A DNA stretch of 64,000 nt from assembly GCA_046309775.1 (NCBI GenBank), contig JBKCOM010000011.1, positions 27,731 through 91,730 on the forward strand. Direction: 5' to 3'. This DNA is from JAIXWP01 sp046309775 (GTDB taxonomy: Bacteria > Bacteroidota > Bacteroidia > Flavobacteriales_D > Sanyastnellaceae). Of this stretch, positions 19,284 to 27,259 are shown in pieces (the first letter of the stretch is position 1; every line of letters begins with the position of its first letter). The notes beneath the pieces are model-generated. The model saw only the letters and a program-made list of their open reading frames with translations, did no database searches and was not told the origin of the DNA. The position numbers were made by a program, and so were the translations under genes.

Positions 19284-20364
19284 ACCTTCGAAATATTATT
19301 TCCACCCAAATGAAATTGCCTTATTGGGCGATAGCTGTGATGCCATGGAGGCATTTTATTTTGAGTTAAAAAATACCTTCCCTCATATTCACATGTGCTA
19401 TATCGATGGCAGTCACGATGAGCAGCAGCCTCTATCCAATGATCGGTTTGTTATTGGACAAAATACATTGAACACAGAAACGGATGTCCTTTCTTCACAA
19501 GTTCAGATAAATGCGTTGGTTGCAGGATTTGATTTAGTGATCATAAACGGACATCATTTTAAAGGAAGCAGACAATTACTTTTTTTAAATGAAAAAAAAA
19601 TAGGCTCGGTAAAGCGAAGAGCGAGTGAGCTGACAAATGTTATTGCCATTTTTGATAAAAAAAATAAAGAACTACCGCGTTTATTTTCTCTTGAATTGCC
19701 TTTCATTACTGATTTATCGGTGATCAACGAAATACCGAAGTTAGAGCCGTTGTTACAATTGAGTTCTGATATTCCGGCATTGAGCATGCTGGTATTGGCG
19801 GGCGGCAAGAGTTCGCGAATGGGGGAAGCGAAAGAACTGATCAACTATCATGGTAAATCTCAATTGAATTATTTGATTGAATTAGGTAAAAAATGTGGAA
19901 TGGAGGTTTTCGTTTCCACGACCAGCCCAACCTTTGGTAATAATACCGACGCGGAGACAATCATCGATTTTATGCAGGCAAACGGTCCAATTGTGGGTAT
20001 TCTCAGCGCTTTTCGGAAATTTCGGGATCGAGCGTTTTTAGTGGTGGCTTGTGATATGCCATTTATAAATGAGCCAGCGATTCAGACGTTGATTGCAAAC
20101 CGCGATCACACATGCTTCGCAACATGTTTTGCCAATAGCGAAAAAGGATGGAATGAGCCCTTATTTGCGATTTGGGAACCGCGCAGCAGAATGGTTTTGT
20201 GGAATGCCTTAGGAAATGATTTTAGTTGTCCTCGCAAACTGCTTTCACAAATGAGGGTGAAATCCATTGCTACCGAAAGACAGGAATGGTTGATCAATGC
20301 GAATGATCAACAAGAAAAAGAGCGAGTGAAAAAAATGATAAAAGAACGAAGCGATGAATATTAA
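19270..20364 (+). CDS. MobA-like molybdopterin nucleotidyltransferase with an extra N-terminal domain
   Basis: Protein of 364 aa from ATG 19270; a GTG at 19255 would also be possible. The C-terminal part (from about residue 175) is an NTP-transferase with the signature 'LAGGKSSRMGEAKELI', 'PIVGILSAF' and 'VVACDMPFINEP'. This is the MobA fold that attaches a nucleotide to molybdopterin. The first 170 residues show beta-alpha units ('KYYFHPNEIALLGDS', 'FDLVIINGHHF') like a degenerate MobB-type domain without a recognisable P-loop; that reading is inference. The gene overlaps moaC by 14 bp and the next gene by 11 bp, so it is translationally linked to both. Standard MobA is about 190-200 aa, so the extra domain is notable. 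Confidence 0.8.
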   Translation: MKENKPSKYYFHPNEIALLGDSCDAMEAFYFELKNTFPHIHMCYIDGSHDEQQPLSNDRFVIGQNTLNTETDVLSSQVQINALVAGFDLVIINGHHFKGSRQLLFLNEKKIGSVKRRASELTNVIAIFDKKNKELPRLFSLELPFITDLSVINEIPKLEPLLQLSSDIPALSMLVLAGGKSSRMGEAKELINYHGKSQLNYLIELGKKCGMEVFVSTTSPTFGNNTDAETIIDFMQANGPIVGILSAFRKFRDRAFLVVACDMPFINEPAIQTLIANRDHTCFATCFANSEKGWNEPLFAIWEPRSRMVLWNALGNDFSCPRKLLSQMRVKSIATERQEWLINANDQQEKERVKKMIKERSDEY

Positions 20365-20782
20365 ACCATATCAACCAGAGATCAGGTTCTCTGATATTGA
20401 TGCATTAGGGCACGTCAACAACGCCATATATCTCACCTATTTTGAGCAAACGAGAATTTATTATTTCGGACAACTTATTTCTGAGAAATGGGATTGGAAC
20501 AAGTTTGGACTGCTCGTAGCCAAAAACGAAATTGAATATAAAGTGCCAATCTTGCTGAACGATAAGGTTTTCATACACCTAGGTTGCAAACACATCGGTA
20601 ATAAGAGTTTTACCCTCGACTACAGGGTAGATGTAGTGCGAGGTGAAAATCAATTTGTCGCGTGCGTTGGAGCTTCTATAATGGTGAGTTATGATCACCA
20701 GCAGAATGTGACCACAGCCATTCCAGAAATTTGGCGAGAAAAATTTGGCGCGTTGAAGTCTGTCACTTCAACACCAGCATAA
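20354..20782 (+). CDS. Acyl-CoA thioesterase of the 4-hydroxybenzoyl-CoA thioesterase (hotdog) family
   Basis: Hotdog-fold thioesterase of 142 aa. The active-site stretch 'RFSDIDALGHVNNAIYLTYFEQTR' near the N-terminus (written here as the family hallmark at residues 9-33) contains the catalytic Asp-His-Asn arrangement of the YbgC/FadM group. Such enzymes hydrolyse acyl-CoA thioesters; the substrate cannot be told. It overlaps the mobA-like gene by 11 bp although the functions look unrelated. Its 3' end overlaps that of the convergent amylase gene by 20 bp. Confidence 0.88.
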   Translation: MNIKPYQPEIRFSDIDALGHVNNAIYLTYFEQTRIYYFGQLISEKWDWNKFGLLVAKNEIEYKVPILLNDKVFIHLGCKHIGNKSFTLDYRVDVVRGENQFVACVGASIMVSYDHQQNVTTAIPEIWREKFGALKSVTSTPA

Positions 20783-22646
20783 GGGAAGACATTGGGGCAA
20801 TGGTTATGTCCTCGCCGATATTGACTTTTTCACCTGTAATAATGTTCTCACCTTCTTGGGACTTTTCAATGTGCTCAGCAAAACGACGTAGTTTGACTTT
20901 TGTCTCTTTAGCGGATGTGCTATGAATGCACATGAGTTTTTCGCCGTTTTTTCCGATACGGAAATAAACATAAATGTCTTCCTCAGGCACATATTGATGG
21001 AATGCAGACTGCGCAAGCCAAGGATTATTTTTTCGCCAATTAAATAATTTGGAAGAAAAGTCAAACGCCTCTTTTTGGTTAGCAGACATATTATTCCGAT
21101 CGAATAAATTCAAGGAATCTCCAGGCCAGCCTCCGGGAAAGTCTTTTCTAACAAGCGCGTCTGGATTTGTAAAACCAGTCATTAAAATTTCATTACCATA
21201 GTAAACGCACGGAATACCTCTTAAAGTGCCGAGTAAAGACATTCCCATTTTCCATTTTGAAAAATCTTCTCCTATCATGCTGTAGAATCTCCCCAAGTCA
21301 TGATTGTCTAGAAATGTTACGCCGTCGCCAGCATTGTGGTAGAGGTAGTCATGGGTGAGTGTCATTTGGATTCTTCTTAAACCTTCTTCCCATCCAAACT
21401 TTTCATTCAGTCCTTTCGTGATTGCGAAGTAAACCTGAAAATCAGTTACACCATCTAGGTGTGAATCGAATTCTTTATTGAGATTATTATGCTTGGTAAA
21501 CCATGCCTGCACGGGTGAACCCTGAACCCACGTTTCACCGAAGATGTGCAAAGTCGGGTACTCCTTTTTTAAAGCTTTATTCAGATCACTCATGAATTTT
21601 TGATCTGGGTAGGGATATGTATCGATTCTGAAAGCGTCAATTTCCGCATATTCGATCCACCATATGGAGTTTTGAATAAGGTATCTGGCTAGATGTGGAT
21701 CTTGTTGATTGAGGTCTGGCATGTGTTTATCAAACCACCCATCCTTCAAGATCATTTTGTCGTACTCAGTCGCGTAGGGGTCCATGAGCAGCTCCGTACG
21801 GTAATTGGTGCGGGTGAATTCAGGAAACCAATGCACCCAATTGCTGTCTGGAAGGTTTTTGAATGCATAATGTTCGTTGCCCCAATGATTGTAGACAACA
21901 TCCCAAACCGTTTTCATACCTTTATCATGAAGCTTTTTGGTTAGTTTCTTAAACTGATCATTTGTACCCAGACGAGGATCTACCTTGTAAGAATCAGTAG
22001 CTGCATATCCGTGGTAGCTTTCATATGGCTGATTGTTTTCGAGAATTGGATTATACCATATAGCAGTGAATCCCATGTTTTCAATAAAGTCGAGATGATT
22101 CTCTATGCCTTTCAGGTCTCCACCGTGGCGTCCTTTTAGGGCTTTTCTATCTGCTTTCTCCAACATTCCGGGCATGTTGTCGTTGGAGGGATCGCCATTT
22201 GAGAAGCGATCGGGGAAAACCAAATACATGTTGTCAGCTTGATTTAGTCCCGCAGGTTTGAATCCAGATCTTCTATTCAATGCATATTTATAAGAGGTAC
22301 TTTTCTTCGAGCCTTTTTTCACTAGTAAAAAAGTAATTTCTCCCTCAGATTGACCTTTTTCGATTACAATAGTGATGTACTTATAGCATTTGTTTTTTGC
22401 GGCCTCTTGATGGATGATTTTAGTAAATTTTTCATTCAATAAAATGTCATAATCCCCAATATTGGCGCCCATTACAAGAAGTTCTACAGTGTCTGTCTCC
22501 ATGTCAATCCACCAGTTCGGCGGGTCTATTCTCTCGATAATGTCTTGTTGTGAATAACTGTCAAATGGGAGGGTGAAAATGAAGATTAATGTATTGATAG
22601 ACAGTGTTAATGCCGTTCTTTTGATATCTTTTAATGAAAAATTCAT
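20763..22646 (-). CDS. GH13 alpha-amylase family enzyme (cyclomaltodextrinase/neopullulanase type), exported
   Basis: Protein of 627 aa with an N-terminal export signal ending near 'DSYSQ'. An Ig-like N-terminal domain ('IERIDPPNWWIDMETDTVEL', about 38-130) is the type that precedes the catalytic domain in Bacteroidota cyclomaltodextrinases and SusA-like enzymes. The (beta/alpha)8 domain follows, with the four GH13 motifs: 'DVVYNHWG', 'AFRIDTYPY' (nucleophile Asp342), 'IFGETW' (acid/base Glu371) and 'FLDNHDLGR' (Asp450). A small C-terminal beta domain ends the protein. It should cut alpha-1,4-glucans or cyclodextrins in the periplasm or at the surface. The divergent neighbour encodes a protein with modules that look starch-binding, so the two probably work together; no SusC/SusD pair is present. 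Confidence 0.92.
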   Translation of the reverse strand: MNFSLKDIKRTALTLSINTLIFIFTLPFDSYSQQDIIERIDPPNWWIDMETDTVELLVMGANIGDYDILLNEKFTKIIHQEAAKNKCYKYITIVIEKGQSEGEITFLLVKKGSKKSTSYKYALNRRSGFKPAGLNQADNMYLVFPDRFSNGDPSNDNMPGMLEKADRKALKGRHGGDLKGIENHLDFIENMGFTAIWYNPILENNQPYESYHGYAATDSYKVDPRLGTNDQFKKLTKKLHDKGMKTVWDVVYNHWGNEHYAFKNLPDSNWVHWFPEFTRTNYRTELLMDPYATEYDKMILKDGWFDKHMPDLNQQDPHLARYLIQNSIWWIEYAEIDAFRIDTYPYPDQKFMSDLNKALKKEYPTLHIFGETWVQGSPVQAWFTKHNNLNKEFDSHLDGVTDFQVYFAITKGLNEKFGWEEGLRRIQMTLTHDYLYHNAGDGVTFLDNHDLGRFYSMIGEDFSKWKMGMSLLGTLRGIPCVYYGNEILMTGFTNPDALVRKDFPGGWPGDSLNLFDRNNMSANQKEAFDFSSKLFNWRKNNPWLAQSAFHQYVPEEDIYVYFRIGKNGEKLMCIHSTSAKETKVKLRRFAEHIEKSQEGENIITGEKVNIGEDITIAPMSSLMLVLK

Positions 22647-22654
22647 ATCGAATG

Positions 22655-22683
22655 CTTGTGTATTCGTAAAAATGCTATTTTTG
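22655..22683 (+). promoter_or_regulatory. Promoter of the starch-binding-like T9SS protein gene
   Basis: CTTG (22655-22658) and TATTTTTG (22676-22683) fit the Bacteroidota -33/-7 pattern with a spacing of 17 bp, slightly short. The predicted start of transcription lies about 40 bp before ATG 22729. Confidence 0.5.
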
Positions 22684-22728
22684 GAAAGTGTTAAAAGTAC
22701 ACCAAGTATAACCCAAACAACAAACCAA

Positions 22729-24471
22729 ATGAAAAAAATCTACGCATTTCTTTTTGCAAGTGCTATGGCCATCGCTGCGAATGCCCAAGTGCTTGTTGCT
22801 TTTACAGTTGACATGAGTGGTCAAACAGTTTCTCCAAACGGTGTTCACCTCGCGGGAAACTTTAATGATCCTAATTATGATGGTAGTGTAATCAATCCAG
22901 ATTATTCTCAGTGGACTCCTAATTCAATTGCTTTGCAAGATCTTGGTAATGGAATTTATGGTGTTGAATTGAGCCTTCTTCCAGCACAGTACCAATTTAA
23001 GTTTATCAATGGTAATGATTGGCCAGGCGAGGAGCAAGTTCCAGAGCTTTGCCGCGAAAATGGTACCACCAACAGATATTTCTGGGTAAGCGAAGAATCT
23101 TCTTATGATGTGTGCTTCGGAAGTTGTGTGGCATGTGGCGACAAAGCGGTATTGCTTCAAGTGGACATGTCATTAGTCGACCTTGATGGAGACGGCATCA
23201 CCGGCGAGCCATATGATGCTGCAACAGAAACTGGTGATATCCATCCTGATGGTGTTCACGTGGCTGGTGATTTCCCAGGCAGCGGATGGACAAGCTTCGT
23301 GGCGCTTCAAGACAATGACGGTAACGGCATTTGGACGGTAGTTCTCAACGTTGGCGATATCACAGGTATGGAATATAAGTTCATCAACGGTCCTGACTTC
23401 AATTTCCCAAATGAAAATATCACAGGTGCTTGTGGACCAGGTAATGGAAACCGCGCACTTAGCACAACTGACATGAACACTATCCAACAGATCTATTGCT
23501 ACAATGCATGTGATTTCTGTGTACAGCCAAGCCTCATTACTTTTAATGTTGACATGAACAACTCATGCGCTGACGTTAGCGAAGGTGTAAACCTTATGGG
23601 TACCGTTACAGACTGGGGTGCTGGTCAACCAATGTCTGATGATGATGGCGACGGTATTTATACTTTGACTTTACCATTACAGCCAGGTAACTACGCGTAC
23701 AAGTTCAGAATTGGCAGCGGTGGCTGGGAAGGTTTCCCTGGTGACAGATCGTTGGCTGTAGAGGCTGCGACAAATCAAACACTTCCAAACGTTTGTTTCG
23801 GTTCTGCTGATCCTTGCGGTGCATTCTATTCACCAGCCAACGTTACTTTCCGCGTTAATCCTGGTGATAACATAATCCCTCAGGGTCATGTGATGTGGGT
23901 AATGGGTGATTTCACAGGCTGGCAAGGTGGAGCTCTTGAAATGACAGAAGGTCCAGATGGTGTTTGGGAAAAAACAATCAATGATTTCTGTCCACAACAA
24001 GGTTTCTATAAGTTCGTAATCGGACTTGATAACAACGACACTGAAGTAGATTGGTTGGAGGAAACTGCCGACTTCTCTGAAATTGGCGGTTGCGGGGTTA
24101 ATAACGGTACATTCTCAGACAACAGAAATTTCGTTCGCACAAGCGATGAAGCAATTACTCTTTGCTATACTTTCGATGAGTGTTCTTCTTGCTTAATCAA
24201 CGTTGAAGAAAACGAAGCTGTGTCTAACCTTAGCATTTTCCCTGTCCCTGCAAATGATGTTGTAAATGTTCGTTTCAACAACCTCAACGCTCAGACAGTA
24301 GTAATCAATCTTGTTAACAACGTGGGTCAAATTGTTAGAAATATCAATTTGGGAACTGTAACAGGTGTATCAAATGTTGAGTTGGATGTAAATAATTTGA
24401 CATCAGGTGTTTATGCTGTTCAAATCAGCAATGGCAATTCATCTGTAGTTCGTCAGATCGTAGTTCAATAA
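22729..24471 (+). CDS. T9SS-secreted protein with four carbohydrate-binding-like modules
   Basis: Protein of 580 aa. The start is placed at ATG 22729, where a classic signal peptide begins (MKKIYAFLFASAMAIAANAQ). Four related modules follow, each starting with a strand 'VAFTVDMSG', 'VLLQVDMS', 'ITFNVDMNN' or 'VTFRVNPGD' and then 'GVHLAGNF', 'GVHVAGDF', 'GVNLMGTV' or 'VMWVMGDFTGW', and 'YQFKFING' or 'YAYKFRIG'. This pattern is that of CBM20/CBM48/SusE-like starch-binding folds. A type A T9SS sorting domain ends the protein ('LSIFPVPANDVVNVRF', 'TSGVYAVQISNG'). It probably holds starch or glycogen at the cell surface for the divergently encoded GH13 enzyme. A terminator follows 23 bp after the stop. 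Confidence 0.82.
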   Translation: MKKIYAFLFASAMAIAANAQVLVAFTVDMSGQTVSPNGVHLAGNFNDPNYDGSVINPDYSQWTPNSIALQDLGNGIYGVELSLLPAQYQFKFINGNDWPGEEQVPELCRENGTTNRYFWVSEESSYDVCFGSCVACGDKAVLLQVDMSLVDLDGDGITGEPYDAATETGDIHPDGVHVAGDFPGSGWTSFVALQDNDGNGIWTVVLNVGDITGMEYKFINGPDFNFPNENITGACGPGNGNRALSTTDMNTIQQIYCYNACDFCVQPSLITFNVDMNNSCADVSEGVNLMGTVTDWGAGQPMSDDDGDGIYTLTLPLQPGNYAYKFRIGSGGWEGFPGDRSLAVEAATNQTLPNVCFGSADPCGAFYSPANVTFRVNPGDNIIPQGHVMWVMGDFTGWQGGALEMTEGPDGVWEKTINDFCPQQGFYKFVIGLDNNDTEVDWLEETADFSEIGGCGVNNGTFSDNRNFVRTSDEAITLCYTFDECSSCLINVEENEAVSNLSIFPVPANDVVNVRFNNLNAQTVVINLVNNVGQIVRNINLGTVTGVSNVELDVNNLTSGVYAVQISNGNSSVVRQIVVQ

Positions 24472-24494
24472 GCTATTAATAACCAACAGGTTTG

Positions 24495-24532
24495 AAATCG
24501 CCCCTTCATTTTTGGAGGGGCGATTTTTTTTT
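24495..24532 (+). terminator. Rho-independent terminator
   Basis: AAATCGCCCCTTC / GGAGGGGCGATTT form a stem of about 11 bp with a short loop, followed by a run of nine T. Confidence 0.9.
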
Positions 24533-24558
24533 AGTGAAAAATGTTTTTTAAACATTGA

Positions 24559-24589
24559 TTTGCACCTTTTGCACAATCACTTATATTTG
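24559..24589 (+). promoter_or_regulatory. Consensus Bacteroidota promoter of the SprB-repeat protein gene
   Basis: TTTG (24559-24562), 19 bp, TATATTTG (24582-24589): an exact fit to TTTG-N19-TAnnTTTG. Transcription would begin near 24596, leaving a leader of about 38 nt before ATG 24634. Confidence 0.7.
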
Positions 24590-24633
24590 GCGTGATAATC
24601 TTAATCACCTTAATACCCAAAATCAAGCAACAC

Positions 24634-27126
24634 ATGAAGAAAAGTCTACTTTTTCTTTTTGCAGCAATCACTACTGCTCATGTTTCGGCTCAAGTTACAG
24701 GGATCACCGTTGAAGAGTTCTACACTGACAATGGAACAGTAACAGGCTATCCCGCCGGACACACTACTTACAGAATTTACGCTGAATGCACCAATCCAGG
24801 TGACATGGTACTAAGTGTATCAGGATCGGATATAGCTCCATTGGCTTTGAATGTTCCAGATGGTATTTGGAATTCCCCAGAGCCTTCAAATGCGGCAGGA
24901 AGTGCAAACAACTGCAACCTTTATGGCGTAATTCCTTCTTTACAATATGATTCCTATGTTACTATTGGAAGGTCTTGTAATACCGATCCAGGTTCCGACG
25001 TATTGATCGCCCAAGACCCAAGCGCGCCTTGGGCTGGCCGTTTTGATACTGCACCTTATGGAGATGGCAACTTGTTATTGAATACCACAATTGGCGGTGC
25101 TTGGAGTGCTGCTCCTTTGAATTTGCAAGGAGTAGCAAACCCAAACGTGCTTGCAGGTGGCGATCTACGCGTTCTTATTGCGCAGATCACTACTTCGGGT
25201 AGCGTTTGTGGTTCTTTCAACGTTCAGGCAAGACTTCAAGGCCAAACCAACGGAGCAACACTTTATACAGGTTTATCATTTGGCACTGAGGGTTGCGGAA
25301 CACCCGGTTGTTCTGATCCCACTGCTTTGAATTACGATGAAACGGCCGGCTTCAATGACGGTACTTGCTTATATGAATGTGCCCTCGCATTTGAAGAAAT
25401 CTCTTCTGTTAATCCTACTTGCTTAGGTGACGAAGATGGTTCTATTAGTGTAGTTGTTGGCGGTTTTCAAGACGTTTTAGAGATTGAATTTGATGGAGCA
25501 GATCCCGCAGCAAGCTCAGGAACTTATTCTGAAAATGGACTTGGAGAAGGTGTGTATTCAATTGTTGCCCGTGACCGTAAATTCTATAATGAACTCTTCA
25601 ACCCAGGTGGTATCTACGGAACCTGTGAGGTCACAGAGTTTGTTGATCTTATTACGTCGCCAGTAACTTTCGGTGAAGCCAGCATTCTTGATGTAACATG
25701 CGGCGGTGCCGATGACGGATGCGCTCTTATTGACTTCTCCGGCGGTATTGGTTCAGTGTCTTTTTCAATTCACGCTAGTGATGACTCTGTGATTGAATCT
25801 GGAATGCCCTCTGCTGAGTACTGCGGTCTCGCAGGCGGAAATTACTATTTCTCTTCTTTGGATGAAAATGGATGTGAATCGGTTTCTGACGATTTCACTA
25901 TTGTTAGCCCACCACAACTTATTTTATTCCTAGGAGCTAGTGCACCTGCGACCTGCTTCAACTCAGCCGATGGAACGCAAGTATTCACATGGTCAGGTGG
26001 AACGGGCGATGTAGACTGGAGTCTTGAAGACGACGGTATATATGAGTTGGAAGGTAATTTATCTAACCTCGTATTGAGTGAAATCACTCCTGGCACCTAC
26101 ACAATGTATGCAGTGGATGCAAATGGATGCACCGCTTCCATTGAATATACCAAGGTTGGTGGTCCAGTAATCAATATCGAAGTAGAAGCAATAAGCCCAA
26201 GCTGTCCTGGTGACGCAGACGGAATGTTCGTAGTAGCAGCATCTGGTGGTACAGGTGCATTGACTTATGACATCGGATGCACAGGAGAGTCAAGTGAAGT
26301 AAACATGGCTGAAGGTTTATCTGCCGGCGTTTATTCGGTTTGTGTAACGGATGCTGAAGGCTGCGTAGCTACTGCTGATGTGGTAATTGAAGATCCAACA
26401 GAACTTTCGGTTTCTTTTAACGTTCTTGATGTTTCATGTAACGGTGACGCTGACGGAGTAATTGAAGTTATCGCAGAAGGTGGAACAGGAGCTTACAATT
26501 ATAGCCTTGATGGCGACATATATAGCGATTCAAATCTATTTGAAGAGTTAGAGCCAGGCACTTATGATGCTTTTGTAACTGATGATAATGGATGTTTGAT
26601 TCAAGTGCTTGGCGCTATTGTAGTGGCAGAACCAGAAGCAATCACAGTGACACTTGATGACTTTGGAGGAGATGGTGGCCTAGATGACGGATTTATCTTT
26701 ATTTCTGTAAATGGCGGCACTGGCGAATACTCGTATAATTGGAGTAATGGCTCCGCAGAAGAAGATCAGGTGAATTTGGCCGACGGAGATTACTCAGTTG
26801 TAGTAACCGATGAGAATGGTTGTACAACAGAGTTGACAGGCGTGCAAATCCTTGGAATATCTGAAATGTCTAATGGAACGGTTGTAAGCATTTATCCAAA
26901 TCCAACCAATGCAGAATTCAGATTGAACCTTGATGGTTTAAACGGAGAGCGTGTAACATACTCTATCGTTGATGGTCAAGGTCGTCGCGTAATAGCAAAA
27001 GAGCTTGGCAACACCAGCGGAAGCCGCAGTGAGGTTGTAGATGTTCGCGCATTAGCTGCTGGAGTCTACTTCTTGAATGTAGTATCTGGTGATGCGACTA
27101 CAAGCATCAAGTTGATCAAGCAATAA
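24634..27126 (+). CDS. SprB-repeat T9SS-secreted surface protein
   Basis: Protein of 830 aa from ATG 24634, where the signal peptide MKKSLLFLFAAITTAHVSA begins; an upstream in-frame ATG at 24592 is less likely. The N-terminal 215 residues resemble those of the secreted protein at 15064-16032. A Cys/Asp module ('GCSDPTALNYDETAG...DGTC', about residues 227-246) follows. Then come five or six SprB-type repeats, such as 'CPGDADGMFVVAASGGTGAL' and 'CNGDADGVIEVIAEGGTGAY', the last reading 'DDGFIFISVNGGTGEYSYNW'. A type A sorting domain ends the protein ('SIYPNPTNAEFRLNL', 'AAGVYFLNVVSGD'). SprB repeats occur in gliding and adhesion proteins; a role in attachment is inferred. Confidence 0.85.
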   Translation: MKKSLLFLFAAITTAHVSAQVTGITVEEFYTDNGTVTGYPAGHTTYRIYAECTNPGDMVLSVSGSDIAPLALNVPDGIWNSPEPSNAAGSANNCNLYGVIPSLQYDSYVTIGRSCNTDPGSDVLIAQDPSAPWAGRFDTAPYGDGNLLLNTTIGGAWSAAPLNLQGVANPNVLAGGDLRVLIAQITTSGSVCGSFNVQARLQGQTNGATLYTGLSFGTEGCGTPGCSDPTALNYDETAGFNDGTCLYECALAFEEISSVNPTCLGDEDGSISVVVGGFQDVLEIEFDGADPAASSGTYSENGLGEGVYSIVARDRKFYNELFNPGGIYGTCEVTEFVDLITSPVTFGEASILDVTCGGADDGCALIDFSGGIGSVSFSIHASDDSVIESGMPSAEYCGLAGGNYYFSSLDENGCESVSDDFTIVSPPQLILFLGASAPATCFNSADGTQVFTWSGGTGDVDWSLEDDGIYELEGNLSNLVLSEITPGTYTMYAVDANGCTASIEYTKVGGPVINIEVEAISPSCPGDADGMFVVAASGGTGALTYDIGCTGESSEVNMAEGLSAGVYSVCVTDAEGCVATADVVIEDPTELSVSFNVLDVSCNGDADGVIEVIAEGGTGAYNYSLDGDIYSDSNLFEELEPGTYDAFVTDDNGCLIQVLGAIVVAEPEAITVTLDDFGGDGGLDDGFIFISVNGGTGEYSYNWSNGSAEEDQVNLADGDYSVVVTDENGCTTELTGVQILGISEMSNGTVVSIYPNPTNAEFRLNLDGLNGERVTYSIVDGQGRRVIAKELGNTSGSRSEVVDVRALAAGVYFLNVVSGDATTSIKLIKQ

Positions 27127-27145
27127 GATTCCAACAATATACATT

Positions 27146-27171
27146 AAAACGCCCCCATTGGGGGCGTTTTT
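27146..27171 (+). terminator. Rho-independent terminator
   Basis: AAAACGCCCCC / GGGGGCGTTTT with a 4-nt loop (ATTG at its centre), followed by T. It is 20 bp after the stop of the SprB-repeat gene. The stem is symmetric with flanking A and T, so it can also act on the other strand. Confidence 0.9.
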
Positions 27172-27259
27172 ATTTGATGGTATTTGTTATTTGTGTTTTG
27201 ATTTTTAGTATTATAGCACTTTGAAACCAATTTTTTTAACCATTACCAAATCAAACACA

